A stretch of DNA of 39,932 nt from Gemmatimonadota bacterium (GCA_028874335.1 JAPPJY010000022.1:1-39932); one strand, 5' to 3'. Counted from the stretch's first letter, positions 8,769 through 18,316 are shown. Translations and numbers: made by a program. Notes: generated by a model from the sequence alone, not told the origin.

Positions 8769-9932
8769 ATGGTCACGTTCTCAATTGTTGACAATGACAA
8801 CCAGGCGAAGATGCGGGTTGTGGGTGTCGGCGGCGCGGGAGGCAACGCGGTAAACCGCATGATCGCCGCAGACCTCAAGGGTGTGGAGTTTATCGCGGTC
8901 AATTCTGACCTGCAGGACCTTGACAAATCCGAGGCGTCGAAACGGGTGCAAATTGGCGAGACGATTACAAAAGGGCTGGGGGCAGGCGCCAATCCGGAAG
9001 TCGGACGTCAGGCCATGGAGGAAAACCGGGACCACGTCACCGAACTCCTTGCCGGATCGGACATGGTATTCGTGACCGCGGGTATGGGTGGCGGTACCGG
9101 CACCGGCGCTGCGCCCGTGGTGGCAGAGATCGCCAGAGAGGCCGGCGCATTGACGGTGGGCATCGTGACCAAGCCGTTCAAGATGGAGGGCGTGCCCCGG
9201 TTGCGAAACGCGGAGATGGGAATCGATCAGCTGAAGGACTCCGTAGACACGCTCATTGTCATTCCAAACCAGCGTCTCCTGGATGTCTGCACCGAAGACA
9301 CCACGCTGCGCGAGGCCTTCAGGTTGGCGGACGACGTACTGCTGCAGGCTACACGCGGGATCTCGGACCTGATTGCAATGCCGGGCGAAGTCAATCTGGA
9401 TTTCAACGATGTGCGCACGGTTATGCAGCAGGGAGGTGATGCGTTGATGGGAACCGGCACGGCCACGGGTGAAGGTCGGGCAATACAGGCGGCCGAGGGC
9501 GCCATCCGAAGCCCCTTGCTGGAAGATCTTTCCATCGAAGGGGCGAGGTGCGTCCTGGTTAATATCGCGGCCGGCAGCGACCTGAAGCTGTTTGAAGTGG
9601 ACGATTCGGTGTCTACCGTGACCAAGGCGGTTGGATCCGAGGCGACTATAATCTGGGGCACGGTGCTGGACGATGGACTCAGCGATGAGCTGCGGGTAAC
9701 GGTGATTGCCACCGGGTTCGCCGAGAAAGAGAATATCGCCGGAACGCAAGCGCCGCGAGTCCCGATGGACAACCCGCTCGGTCTGGATGTTCCGGCATAC
9801 ATGCGCAAAGCCGGCGCCGCCGAGGTAACGGAGCTGCAGGCTGCGCCCGAGAAAAACGCCGAAGGAGATGTCTCACTCGACGACCTGGAGATTCCTTCGT
9901 TTCTGAGGCGGCGCCTTAAAGATACAGGATGA
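8769..9932 (+). CDS. ftsZ: Cell division GTPase FtsZ
   Basis: Tubulin homologue that polymerises into the Z ring. The 387-aa protein shows [13 protein letters not shown] (19-31), the tubulin signature [11 protein letters not shown] (107-117), and the T7 catalytic loop around [11 protein letters not shown]. It ends in a short linker and a conserved C-terminal peptide, [15 protein letters not shown], matching the FtsA-binding consensus with PxFLRR. ATG 8769 has TAGGAG about eight bases upstream. It is the last dcw gene; the next gene starts 56 bases downstream with no visible terminator between them. Confidence 0.98.
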   Translation: MVTFSIVDNDNQAKMRVVGVGGAGGNAVNRMIAADLKGVEFIAVNSDLQDLDKSEASKRVQIGETITKGLGAGANPEVGRQAMEENRDHVTELLAGSDMVFVTAGMGGGTGTGAAPVVAEIAREAGALTVGIVTKPFKMEGVPRLRNAEMGIDQLKDSVDTLIVIPNQRLLDVCTEDTTLREAFRLADDVLLQATRGISDLIAMPGEVNLDFNDVRTVMQQGGDALMGTGTATGEGRAIQAAEGAIRSPLLEDLSIEGARCVLVNIAAGSDLKLFEVDDSVSTVTKAVGSEATIIWGTVLDDGLSDELRVTVIATGFAEKENIAGTQAPRVPMDNPLGLDVPAYMRKAGAAEVTELQAAPEKNAEGDVSLDDLEIPSFLRRRLKDTG

Positions 9933-9988
9933 CGCCCGCTTTGCTTCGCCCCGACGATTGACTCAAGGGGCTATCGAGGAACAAAGAC

Positions 9989-10978
9989 ATGGAGTGCGTG
10001 CGATGGGGAATCGTCGGATGTGGCGACGTCACGGAGGTGAAGAGCGGACCTGGATTTCAGAATGCCAACGCGGCGAAGCTGGTGGCGGTGATGAGGAGGG
10101 ACGTGCAAGAGGCGGCCGACTACGCGAACCGGCACGGCGTGCCGCGGTATTACGGGCAGGCGGAGGCATTGATTGGGGATGACGGTGTCGATGCCGTGTA
10201 TGTGGCGACCCCGCCGTCTTCGCATCTCGAGCTGGCATTGAAAGTGGCGCAGGCGGGAAAACCATGCCTGGTTGAAAAGCCCATGGCGATGGATCACAGC
10301 GAATGCCGGCAAATGGTGGCGGCCTTCCGGAACAGAGGACGGCCGCTTTTTGTGGCATACTACAGGCGGGCCCTCCCTCGATTCCTGCGCGTCAGGGAGT
10401 TGCTGCAGGAAGGAGCGGTCGGGGAGTTGAGTTCGGTACACATTACGCACTACGAGCAGCTGGCACGTGGCGAGGCTGCGAACGGCTGGCGATTCAGGCC
10501 GGACGTGTCGGGCGGGGGGCTGTTCATGGACCTGGGATCTCACGGACTGGATCTGCTGGATTTCCTCGTGAGTCCGATCAGACGGGTTTGGGGATGCGCG
10601 GCGAATACGGGGGGTACGTACCAGGCCGAGGACACGGTCGCGGCCAGCTTTGAATTTGAATCCGGGATCGTAGGAACAGGCATCTGGAATTTCAACGCCG
10701 GTTTTTCCGACGATCGGATAACGTTTACCGGCTCCGACGGCGAGTTGCAATGCCCGGTTTTTTCGGATACCGGCATCCGGGTCAAGAATGGCGCGGTGAC
10801 AACCACCGAGGAATTCCGGAATCCGCCGCACGTTCATCAGCCGCTGATCCAGACGGTCGTGGATGAACTCCTGGGCAGGGGGACGTGCGAGTCGACCGGC
10901 GAAAGCGCGGCGCGGACGGGATGGGTGATGGATCGATGTCTGCAATCGTACTACGAAGAACGCATCAGGACGCCTTAG
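9989..10978 (+). CDS. Gfo/Idh/MocA family NAD(P)-dependent oxidoreductase (first of three)
   Basis: Cytoplasmic sugar- or polyol-type dehydrogenase; substrate unknown. The 329 aa start with the Rossmann motif WGIVGCGDVTEVKSG. They carry AVYVATPPSSHLE, the family-defining VEKPMAMDHSEC (K of EKP is the catalytic lysine) and the C-terminal Gfo/Idh domain with GGGLFMDLGSHGLDLLDFL, in which the DLGSHGLD stretch holds the expected catalytic Asp/His. ATG 9989 follows GAGGA. The TAG stop lies inside a 15-bp sequence shared with the end of the repeat element at 18317-18476. It converges with the octopine-type dehydrogenase. Confidence 0.92.
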   Translation: MECVRWGIVGCGDVTEVKSGPGFQNANAAKLVAVMRRDVQEAADYANRHGVPRYYGQAEALIGDDGVDAVYVATPPSSHLELALKVAQAGKPCLVEKPMAMDHSECRQMVAAFRNRGRPLFVAYYRRALPRFLRVRELLQEGAVGELSSVHITHYEQLARGEAANGWRFRPDVSGGGLFMDLGSHGLDLLDFLVSPIRRVWGCAANTGGTYQAEDTVAASFEFESGIVGTGIWNFNAGFSDDRITFTGSDGELQCPVFSDTGIRVKNGAVTTTEEFRNPPHVHQPLIQTVVDELLGRGTCESTGESAARTGWVMDRCLQSYYEERIRTP

Positions 10979-11005
10979 CAGCCCGTTAACCCTTGATAAC
11001 GCGGG
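10975..11005. repeat. Solo repeat end and weak hairpin after the first Gfo/Idh gene
   Basis: TTAGCAGCCCGTTAA at 10975-10989 matches 13 of 15 bases of the right end of the MITE-like element (TTAGCAGTCCGTTGA, read on the minus strand at 18466-18480). It includes the gene's TAG stop. CCCGTTA at 10982-10988 can pair with TAACG(C)GGG at 10997-11005, giving a short bulged hairpin between convergent genes. No T-run follows, so a terminator function is only possible. Confidence 0.4.
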
Positions 11006-11057
11006 ACGGTCGGAGATAGATACCGATGCGACGTTGCACCGGTCTCCCGCGGAGAGG

Positions 11058-12155
11058 TCAGAGGGTTTTCCCCGTTTGAAGATATGCTTTCAGCGCGCAC
11101 GGGTCCATCCCGGCGATGCCCAGATCAGAGACGTCTCTGCCTGAAGCCCAACCGTCATCTCCGATTACGATCGATCCGATGTCGACCATCGCGCGTATGG
11201 TGGGTGCAGGCACATCGTACTGTGCGCCCACAGAGTGCCACGCCGCCAGTCCGTAGGGAATGTCTTCCGTGAGCCAGCGGCTGTCCATGGAGCCGGGCGC
11301 CTTAAGACGGGTGAGCATGTAACTGCCGTTAATGGTCGCCCACAGATCTCCTTCCGGTCCAAAGCCGGCGCGATGAAAGGCGACATTCGCCGGGCACAGG
11401 TTGTAACCCAGCCGGCTGGCTATCGAGCGGCGTTCGGAATCAACCTGCATGATCACTCTGGCCACGGACGGGGTGACGCCCTCTTCGTAAAAGTAAAACT
11501 CACCGTGTGAATACTCCACACGGCCGGCGTTAAGGAGGACACCCGCGGGATGGACCACGGGGTTCATTGCGGCCAGGCCGCAGGCCATCACGTCAGGATA
11601 TTCCTTTATGCCCGGAAAAAGGGTATCCAACCGTCCGCGAACGTGGTCGAATTCGCCGGCTGGAAAGACGCCCAGGCCAAGGCCGGTGACCGTTCCCCAG
11701 ATGGTTGCGGTGTCCGGAGCCGTCTTCCGGCAGACGAATGGCGCAGTATCCACTTCGCCGAGGACGACGCCTTCGGCGCCGGCTTCCCGGAGGAGCCGCG
11801 CCCATTCGAGGGAACCGAGTGTACCGGGCATGATGACGACGGTCTGGCCCGGTCGCAGGTGCGGCGCGCAGGCTTCCGCAAAGGATTTGTGCGCGTACGC
11901 CGGTACGATGAGCAGGATGATATCCGGCGATTCCAGTGCCTCCTCGATATCTGAGGTGATGCAGTGGATCCTGGCCGCGCCCTGTCCTGCCGCTCCGACC
12001 AGATGGATGATGCGGTCGTCCGCAACGGGATCCAGAGATTCCGTGAAACCGGGAATCTCAAAGAGCGTGATTTCAAAACCCTTCAGGCTGAGGTTGGCAG
12101 CCACGGCAAACGCCGTGTTTCCGCCGCCGAGAACGGTTACGTCCTTCAAGGACAT
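11058..12155 (-). CDS. NAD/NADP octopine/nopaline dehydrogenase family protein
   Basis: Opine-dehydrogenase-type enzyme; members reductively condense an amino acid with a 2-oxoacid or run the reverse reaction. The true substrate here is unknown. The 365-aa product begins with a nucleotide-binding motif VTVLGGGNTAFAVAANLSL. It then has ILLIVPAYAHKSFAE and PGTLGSLEW typical of the N-terminal domain, and a C-terminal all-helical domain beginning around AAMNPVVHPAGVLLNAGRVE, in which the N-P-x-x-H stretch holds the conserved catalytic His. It is transcribed away from the moaB-like gene, with 169 bases between the two starts. Confidence 0.87.
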   Translation of the reverse strand: MSLKDVTVLGGGNTAFAVAANLSLKGFEITLFEIPGFTESLDPVADDRIIHLVGAAGQGAARIHCITSDIEEALESPDIILLIVPAYAHKSFAEACAPHLRPGQTVVIMPGTLGSLEWARLLREAGAEGVVLGEVDTAPFVCRKTAPDTATIWGTVTGLGLGVFPAGEFDHVRGRLDTLFPGIKEYPDVMACGLAAMNPVVHPAGVLLNAGRVEYSHGEFYFYEEGVTPSVARVIMQVDSERRSIASRLGYNLCPANVAFHRAGFGPEGDLWATINGSYMLTRLKAPGSMDSRWLTEDIPYGLAAWHSVGAQYDVPAPTIRAMVDIGSIVIGDDGWASGRDVSDLGIAGMDPCALKAYLQTGKTL

Positions 12156-12324
12156 TATGTATGCCTCTCAAGTGAACAAACGCGTTACGCAATCGGAATT
12201 TCCCATAATTCGAAATCGGACTCGCGAACCGGCTTCTCTTCAGGTCAGGCACAAATATAAACCCACCACAATACAGGCACAAGAGCGGATTATCCGTCGA
12301 AGGTTCAACGCGAGGAGGGACCCA

Positions 12325-12834
12325 TTGCCCTACGAGGACCACAAGAAGCAGGCACAGGGCGCCGTATGCTGCGCCGTACTCACCATCAGTGACACGCGGA
12401 CCGAAGCGGACGACAAGAGCGGCAGGATAATCAGAGATCTTCTCGAGGCTGGAGGCCACACCACGGGCTTCTACCAGGTCGTCCCTGACGAGCCCGCCCG
12501 CATACGCGACCTCGTCATCCGGATTACGGACGCGGGCGATTGCCAGGCCATTCTGACAAGCGGCGGCACGGGTATCGCTGCGCGGGACACGACCTACGAA
12601 GCCGTGACGGGACTGCTTGAAAAGCGATTGGACGGCTTCGGCGAACTCTTCCGCACCCTGAGCTGGGATGACATCGGCTCCGGCGCCATGCTCTCCCGCG
12701 CCGTGGCCGGCGTCTACCGCGACACGATGATATTCTGCATGCCCGGCTCTTCCGGCGCCGTTCGCCTTGCAATGGAAAAACTGATCGTCCCGGAACTGTC
12801 ACACCTTGTCTGGGAAATCTGGCGACAGAAGTAG
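12325..12834 (+). CDS. MoaB/Mog-family molybdopterin adenylyltransferase-like protein
   Basis: MoCF-fold protein of molybdenum cofactor biosynthesis that adenylylates molybdopterin before metal insertion. TTG 12325 is chosen because GGAGG lies at 12314-12318, six bases upstream; the frame is open far upstream but there it runs antisense to the opine dehydrogenase. The 169-aa product has AVLTISDTRTEADDKSG (family start), the substrate loop TSGGTGIAARDTTYEA, DIGSGAMLSRAVAG and the MPGSSGAVRLAMEKLI segment. No other cofactor gene is nearby. MoaB and MogA cannot be told apart with certainty here, so no symbol is given. Confidence 0.88.
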   Translation: MPYEDHKKQAQGAVCCAVLTISDTRTEADDKSGRIIRDLLEAGGHTTGFYQVVPDEPARIRDLVIRITDAGDCQAILTSGGTGIAARDTTYEAVTGLLEKRLDGFGELFRTLSWDDIGSGAMLSRAVAGVYRDTMIFCMPGSSGAVRLAMEKLIVPELSHLVWEIWRQK

Positions 12835-12853
12835 CCATCGATCCGGAGGGACA

Positions 12854-13804
12854 ATGCCAAGGGTGGGGCTGATCGCGCATCCTGACTTTTCCCGGCATGA
12901 CTCGGGCTTCGGACATCCGGAACGACCGGCGCGGCTCGTCGCCATCCAGAGCCGGCTGGACGAGACCGGACTCAGCGACCGGCTGGTCGAGATCGCGCCG
13001 AGAATACTGGAAGCCGACTGGCTGGAGACGGTCCACACCGCCCGGCACATTAAGGATGTACAACGCCGATGTGAACGAAACATACACCTCATGGACGCGG
13101 GGGACACGTTTATATGCCCTGCATCCTTTGAGGTCGGCCGCCTCGCGGCAGGGGCGGCATGCGAGGCGGTGGAGGCAGTGATGGATAACCGCGCAGACGC
13201 GGTATTCTGCGCCGCGCGTCCGCCGGGCCATCACGCGGAGCGGGACAGTGCGATGGGCTTCTGCCTGTTCAACAACGCGGCCGTCGCCGCCCGGTACGTC
13301 CAGGCGGTTCACGGGATGGAACGTGTCCTCATCGTCGACTGGGACGTACATCACGGGAACGGTACGCAGCACATCTTCGAGGAAGACCCTACGGTCTTCT
13401 ATTTCAGTGCCCATCAGTACCCGCACTATCCGTGGTTCAGTGGCAGCAGCGGCGAAAGGGGGATCGGCGCGGGATCGGGAACGAACCTGAACGCCCCCCT
13501 GCCCGCCGGTGCGGGTGACGAACAGTTCCTTCGCGCATTCGACGAGCTTCTGGCCCCCGCAATGGAGTGTTTCCAGCCGGAATTCGTCATCGTTTCGGCA
13601 GGTTTCGACGCGCACGTCGACGACCCGCTTTCCGGCACCCGGGTCACGGGGGACGGATTCGCCGAAATGACGCGCAGAGTCCGTCAACTCGCAAGGATGT
13701 ACGCCAATGATCGTCTCATCTCGGTTCTGGAAGGCGGTTACGACCTCAATGGCCTCGCCCTGTGCGTCGAATACCACCTGACCGCCCTGCTGGAAACCGG
13801 TTAG
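12854..13804 (+). CDS. Histone deacetylase / acetylpolyamine amidohydrolase family protein
   Basis: Arginase-deacetylase-fold zinc hydrolase; bacterial members deacetylate polyamines, acetoin-related compounds or proteins. ATG 12854 with GGAGGG at 12845-12850 gives 316 aa. Motifs are GHPERPARL (20-28), RPPGHHAE (122-129, with the two active-site His), the Zn-binding VDWDVHHGNG (161-170, ligands D164 and H166), VSAGFDAHVDDPL (third Zn ligand Asp) and LEGGYDLNGLA (catalytic Tyr). It lies 19 bases downstream of the moaB-like gene, so the two are probably co-transcribed. Confidence 0.92.
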   Translation: MPRVGLIAHPDFSRHDSGFGHPERPARLVAIQSRLDETGLSDRLVEIAPRILEADWLETVHTARHIKDVQRRCERNIHLMDAGDTFICPASFEVGRLAAGAACEAVEAVMDNRADAVFCAARPPGHHAERDSAMGFCLFNNAAVAARYVQAVHGMERVLIVDWDVHHGNGTQHIFEEDPTVFYFSAHQYPHYPWFSGSSGERGIGAGSGTNLNAPLPAGAGDEQFLRAFDELLAPAMECFQPEFVIVSAGFDAHVDDPLSGTRVTGDGFAEMTRRVRQLARMYANDRLISVLEGGYDLNGLALCVEYHLTALLETG

Positions 13805-13932
13805 CCGATTGCGTCCGTTTTTTCCGGGCGCCGGCTTTCGGAACTTTTGACTCGATCCAGTCGTCTACACCCTCGGCTGCCGCACTCCAATCCACGCAGG
13901 CCGCGTGCGCCGATTCCGTTCATGGAGGCAAA

Positions 13933-14802
13933 GTGAGTTCTAGAGATCCCGTTGTCGCGTTCCAGGGCGAAATGGGCGCATTCAGCGAGATGGCCGCCCG
14001 CAGTTACTTCTGTGAAAATGTCCGAGTGGTCCCGCAGTCAGACTTCGCAGGTCTTTTCAACGCTGTCGCCGCCGGCGCCTGCACGCACGGCATGGTACCC
14101 ATTGAGAATTCTCTCATGGGGAGCATTCATGAAAACTACGATCTGCTCCTCCGGCAGGATCTCTACATCGTGGGCGAAATCAAACTTCGAATCGTACACA
14201 ACCTCATTGTCAATCCCGGCGTCCGGATGGAAGACGTCAGGCAGATCTACTCACAGGCGCCTGCCCTGGCGCAATGTACCGAGTTCATTCGATCTAACGC
14301 AGGCGTCGAAGCCGTGGTGGCGCAGGACACGGCCGGCGCCGTCAAACAGATCAAGGAAAAGAACGCGAAAGATGCCGCCGCCATCGCCAGCGCACAGGCG
14401 GCGATCGACTACGATCTGGAAATCCTCCGGGAAGGCCTGGAAAACGACCACCGGAACTACACCCGGTTTCTGGTCGTGGCCTCCGCGCCGGCTGAACCCG
14501 TCGATCCCGCCAAGACCACCATCGTCTATACCCTGGATCACATCCCCGGCGCCCTGTTCAAGAGCCTGGGCGTATTCGCAATGCGGGATATCAATCTCCT
14601 GAAGATCGAATCCCGCCCCTTGAGCGGTCGGCCCTGGGAATACGTCTTCTACCTGGATTTCGAAGGGCACCTGTCCAGCGAAGCGTGCCGGCAGGCGGTT
14701 GATCACCTTGAAAAAATGGCCAGCTTCCTCAAAATCCTCGGCTCCTACACGCTGGGCAGGACTGTCAAAGGCAGTTTGCGGGAAAAAAGGGTGGCCCCAT
14801 GA
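13933..14802 (+). CDS. pheA: Prephenate dehydratase (P-protein type, with ACT domain)
   Basis: Converts prephenate to phenylpyruvate in phenylalanine synthesis, with feedback control through the ACT domain. GTG 13933 is chosen because GGAGG lies four bases upstream at 13924-13928. The 289 aa carry VAFQGEMGAFSEMAAR, MVPIENSLMGSIHENYDLL and NYTRFLVVA, with the T-R pair of the catalytic TRF motif. They end in the ACT domain, including LKIESRPLSGRPWEYVFYLD, whose ESRP motif binds phenylalanine. There is no chorismate mutase domain. The stop overlaps the following aminotransferase start (ATGA), indicating coupling. Confidence 0.94.
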   Translation: MSSRDPVVAFQGEMGAFSEMAARSYFCENVRVVPQSDFAGLFNAVAAGACTHGMVPIENSLMGSIHENYDLLLRQDLYIVGEIKLRIVHNLIVNPGVRMEDVRQIYSQAPALAQCTEFIRSNAGVEAVVAQDTAGAVKQIKEKNAKDAAAIASAQAAIDYDLEILREGLENDHRNYTRFLVVASAPAEPVDPAKTTIVYTLDHIPGALFKSLGVFAMRDINLLKIESRPLSGRPWEYVFYLDFEGHLSSEACRQAVDHLEKMASFLKILGSYTLGRTVKGSLREKRVAP

Positions 14803-15968
14803 ACCTGGCGCGCCGCATGGACCAGCTCGGTACTGAATCCGCGTTCGAAGTACTCGTCAAAGCGCGAGAACTGGAGTCCCGGGGCAGGGACGTGGTCCAC
14901 CTTGAAATCGGCGAGCCCGATTTCGATACCCCGGCCCATATCGTGGATGCCGCCCGGCATGCGCTTTCTTCGGGTTATACGCACTACGGTCCCCCGGTGG
15001 GACTGCCGGAACTCCGCGAGGCCATCGCACAGGACGTCTCCGGATTCCGTGGAATCCAGGTCAATCCTGACCAGGTTGTGGTCACCCCCGGCGCCAAACC
15101 GATCATGTTCTACGCCATTCTGGCCCTCGCGCAGCCGGGAGACGAGGTCATCTATCCCGACCCCGGATTTCCCATCTACGAGTCCGTAATCAGATTTGCC
15201 GGCGCGCGGCCGGTACCCGTTTCGCTTACGGAAGAACGTGACTTCAGTCTCGACGTGAATGAACTGGCGGACCTGATTACGGACCGCACCCGGCTTCTCA
15301 TCATCAATTCCCCGCATAACCCCACGAGTGGAATCATCCCTCCGGCAGACCTGGAGGCGATCGCGGAACTTGCCGTCGACAGGGGGATCCCGGTACTTGC
15401 CGACGAGATCTACTCCCGCATCCGGTACGACGACGCCTTCTACAGTATTTCAGTGTACGAGGGTATGCAGGACCTGACCATCATTCTGGACGGCTTCTCC
15501 AAGACGTACGCGATGACGGGATGGCGAATCGGGTACGGAGTGATGCCGCGGAATCTGGCGGAACAGTTCGGACTCCTGATGGTCAACAGCAACTCCTGCA
15601 CCGCGACGTTCACCCAGAGGGCCGCTCTGGCCGCGCTTCAGGGTCCGCAGGATGACGTCCACACTATGGTGGCTGAATTCAAACGCCGCCGGGACATCTT
15701 CGTCGCAGGGCTCCGCGAAATCCCGGGCATCCGCTGCCGGCTCCCGGGCGGCGCGTTCTACCTCTTTCCGAATATCGAGGACCTGGGGCTCTCCTCCCAG
15801 GAACTCGCCGACTATCTTTTGTACGAAGGAAACGTCGCTGCTCTGTCGGGACACGGCTTCGGCGCATCCGGCGAAGGCCACGTCCGCTTTTCCTTTGCCA
15901 ATTCGGTCGAAAACATACAGAAAGCATTGGACCGCATTGCCGATTGCGTGCGAAAGATCCAGGGATGA
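14799..15968 (+). CDS. Class I pyridoxal-phosphate aminotransferase
   Basis: Fold-type I aminotransferase of the aspartate aminotransferase subgroup. The 389-aa protein has VHLEIGEPDFDTP, the glycine-rich YGPPVGLPELREAIA segment, INSPHNPTSGIIPPADLEA, the DEIYSRIRYD loop (PLP-ring Asp and Tyr) and the Schiff-base lysine K235 in DGFSKTYAMTGWRIGYG. Coupling to prephenate dehydratase suggests it transaminates phenylpyruvate, prephenate or aspartate in phenylalanine synthesis; this is context only. A perfect palindrome lies 22 bases past the stop. Confidence 0.93.
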   Translation: MNLARRMDQLGTESAFEVLVKARELESRGRDVVHLEIGEPDFDTPAHIVDAARHALSSGYTHYGPPVGLPELREAIAQDVSGFRGIQVNPDQVVVTPGAKPIMFYAILALAQPGDEVIYPDPGFPIYESVIRFAGARPVPVSLTEERDFSLDVNELADLITDRTRLLIINSPHNPTSGIIPPADLEAIAELAVDRGIPVLADEIYSRIRYDDAFYSISVYEGMQDLTIILDGFSKTYAMTGWRIGYGVMPRNLAEQFGLLMVNSNSCTATFTQRAALAALQGPQDDVHTMVAEFKRRRDIFVAGLREIPGIRCRLPGGAFYLFPNIEDLGLSSQELADYLLYEGNVAALSGHGFGASGEGHVRFSFANSVENIQKALDRIADCVRKIQG

Positions 15969-15990
15969 CACATCGCTTGAAGGGACCTTG

Positions 15991-16029
15991 CGAGAATCCC
16001 CGGTGACGAATCGTCACCGGGGATTCTCG
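15991..16029. terminator. Perfect 39-bp palindrome between convergent genes, probable bidirectional terminator
   Basis: Two perfectly complementary 19-base arms, 15991-16009 (starting CGAGAATCCCC) and 16011-16029, are separated by a single A. RNA from either strand would fold into a very stable hairpin. There is no T-run on either side, so intrinsic termination would be atypical. The position between a plus-strand aminotransferase and a minus-strand GWxTD gene favours a two-way transcription stop or mRNA 3'-end stabiliser. A recombinase or repeat site is the alternative. Confidence 0.6.
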
Positions 16030-16102
16030 TACTAAATGCGGAGAATTAGTTCAGCCGCACACGTGGCGGCATATCCCCGCATCCGGCTGACCTTCCCTCT
16101 GT

Positions 16103-18217
16103 CTACCACATCACTCGAAAAGACGTCGCCGTACTCACTTCCTGCCGGCTGTTCAAGTCGAGAACTTTCACCCGGAAGTCCCGGAGGCCGGGAAACATCT
16201 CCAGGTTCAACACCTGGTATATGGGCTCCCACGCCTGCGAACCCTTGTGGGTGTAGGAGACCGCCGTGGTCCATTCCGGCTCCGCCTCCGCTTCGTCTTC
16301 CTTCAGGGTTCGGATCTGGTAGGTGACCTGATAGTTGGTGGCGCCGAACCGGTCTTTCCGCAAATTGTAGATTTCATAGTAAAAATACGCCTGCGCGCCC
16401 TGCCGATACTGTTTGAGCGGATTGGGCAGGATGAGGTACCGCGCCCGTCCGTAAGGCGCGTTCTCCCGTTCGACGATCCGCCGCGCAAGCAGCATATCGC
16501 TCACGCTCAGCGAATCGTATCCGAATTCGCCGACCCGCAACACGCTCCGGAACGTACCTATCGACTTTGTGTGTATATCCTCAGCCTCCGCCGCGATGAA
16601 GTATTTCCCGGGCGACAGCATCAGCTTTTCGCCGGTAAACAGATACCCTTCCCGGGTCGCTTCATACTGTACCCACGGCATGACGTCAATTCTTCCGATA
16701 TCCTTCCTCAGGGTATCCCATTCCTCGTCGAACAGAAACAGTCCCTGGCGTATTTCGACGGCCTGCGCCCCGGTTTGGGCCTCTTTGTGTTGTACTTCCT
16801 CTCCAGGAAGCGCGTAATATACCTCCACTCTGGCGGTGTCCCCCTCCGCGCGAAACCGGGCCATCTGGTACGGGGCATCGTAACGCTCCCATTTGTACGG
16901 GTCCTTGTAGTATTCGGGCACCTTTGCCGTCAGCCTCTCGAAATCCACCGGGCGCCCCCCCAACCAGCCCACCCGAAAGCGCCAGGTATCCCGCGTATCC
17001 GTATTCGCAAACAGCAGCCGAAACCCGCCGTAGTCCCACATCTCCAGACGGGGACGGTGTTTGAACGGCGTCGTCCCCTGCTGAGTCAGCCAGTATAGAT
17101 GATCCTGGTACCACGGCGGCTCATCCAGACCGGTATCGATCTCGGGCGGGCGGACACTTCTCGCCTCCGGACGTCCGTAACGGATGTACGCCTGCCCCTT
17201 GTCCGTCGTCCAGCCCGCAATTCCGCGTTCCGGATCTCCGAAACGAAGGTTGACGTACGCCACCCTTCCGCAGTGTTCCATCAGGCGCTCGTTAACCGGC
17301 GTGAGGAACAGCGGATCGCGCCCGGTCCAGAATGCCCGCAGCGCTTCGTCATCCGGCAGATCTTCCCCCGCCTCCACGCTCTGTTTACCCACCAGCATGA
17401 ATACCGACATCATGAATTGCTGTTCGCGGGCGGACATCCGGCTCAATCCGTTCACATAGGCCGGATAGGCGCGCTGGAGTTCGTCTTGCGCCTGGTATGC
17501 CAGCCCCAGGAAGAAATAGACGTCAGGATCTTCCGGCTGGCGTTTCAGGAAGTCCTCGAAAAGCGCTCCCATTTTTTCCGGCATCCGGGCTTCGTAGAAC
17601 ACCAGTCCCAGCAGCAGAAGCGAAGGTCTGTGCTCCGGATCGACGTTCAAAGCCCTGGTCAGATATCCGATCGCCTGATCCCGGTCCTTCTCACCGAATC
17701 TTTCCAGACTGAACGACCTCGATCGCCGGTTGCCCAGGTCATCGTATTGATAGTCGATACGCTCGCTTTCGAGGTATCGCGACATTTGCCATGCCGCGTA
17801 CCGGCCGGCCAGATACAGGGCGCCGACGTGGTTCGGATTGATGTCAATGGCCTTTCTGGCGTTCTTGTAGGCGTGGCCCCGCCTGCCCATGGCCCAGAGT
17901 ACTCTTGCGTATTCAATCCGGAAATCCACGTTCGCTTTGTCTTTTCGCATCGCCCGCTGCAGCCAGGTTGAGGCCTGCCTGCGCGTACCCGGCGTTCTCT
18001 CATCGCTGTAAAGGCGGGCGAGCTCGTACATGGCCCATCCTGATGGATCCAGCCGTATCGCCTCCTTGATGAGCCCTTCGCGTTTCCGGTATTCGACCGT
18101 TGTATCCGATGCCGCCGCGAGGAGCGAGTCCGTACGCACCGAAACCGCCCTGGCGGCTTCGACGTGCGCCGCAAAGACCGGAATGGATGCTGCAATCGCT
18201 AGAACCAGTGCCCGCAT
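16103..18217 (-). CDS. Secreted GWxTD domain protein with N-terminal TPR-like repeats
   Basis: Exported protein of the GWxTD family, known mainly from FCB-group and related genomes and without assigned function. ATG at 18217 is chosen because GGAGGG lies just upstream and a signal peptide (MRALVLAIAASIPVFA) follows at once; a longer open frame to 18469 runs through a repeat element. The mature part has TPR-like helices from about 45 to 250 (DPSGWAMYELARLY, INPNHVGALYLAGRYA, VDPEHRPSLLLLGLVFYEA, EDPDVYFFLGLAYQAQ). The GWxTD domain follows, with RGIAGWTTDKGQAYIRYG at about 331-348, and then a beta-rich C-terminal half. Total 704 aa. It stands alone on this strand. Confidence 0.88.
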   Translation of the reverse strand: MRALVLAIAASIPVFAAHVEAARAVSVRTDSLLAAASDTTVEYRKREGLIKEAIRLDPSGWAMYELARLYSDERTPGTRRQASTWLQRAMRKDKANVDFRIEYARVLWAMGRRGHAYKNARKAIDINPNHVGALYLAGRYAAWQMSRYLESERIDYQYDDLGNRRSRSFSLERFGEKDRDQAIGYLTRALNVDPEHRPSLLLLGLVFYEARMPEKMGALFEDFLKRQPEDPDVYFFLGLAYQAQDELQRAYPAYVNGLSRMSAREQQFMMSVFMLVGKQSVEAGEDLPDDEALRAFWTGRDPLFLTPVNERLMEHCGRVAYVNLRFGDPERGIAGWTTDKGQAYIRYGRPEARSVRPPEIDTGLDEPPWYQDHLYWLTQQGTTPFKHRPRLEMWDYGGFRLLFANTDTRDTWRFRVGWLGGRPVDFERLTAKVPEYYKDPYKWERYDAPYQMARFRAEGDTARVEVYYALPGEEVQHKEAQTGAQAVEIRQGLFLFDEEWDTLRKDIGRIDVMPWVQYEATREGYLFTGEKLMLSPGKYFIAAEAEDIHTKSIGTFRSVLRVGEFGYDSLSVSDMLLARRIVERENAPYGRARYLILPNPLKQYRQGAQAYFYYEIYNLRKDRFGATNYQVTYQIRTLKEDEAEAEPEWTTAVSYTHKGSQAWEPIYQVLNLEMFPGLRDFRVKVLDLNSRQEVSTATSFRVMW

Positions 18218-18316
18218 ACGCCCTCCTGTTATTCGATATGGGCGAATTTGTCCGCCGTGCCCGACACATTTACATGCGCGCTCGGGACTCACCAGAAATT
18301 TTAAAACAGCTCCAAA

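Noticed and set aside
11608..12324. Long upstream extension of the moaB-like frame
   Set aside because: It is antisense to the opine-dehydrogenase gene; the GGAGG at 12314 and TTG 12325 define the real start.
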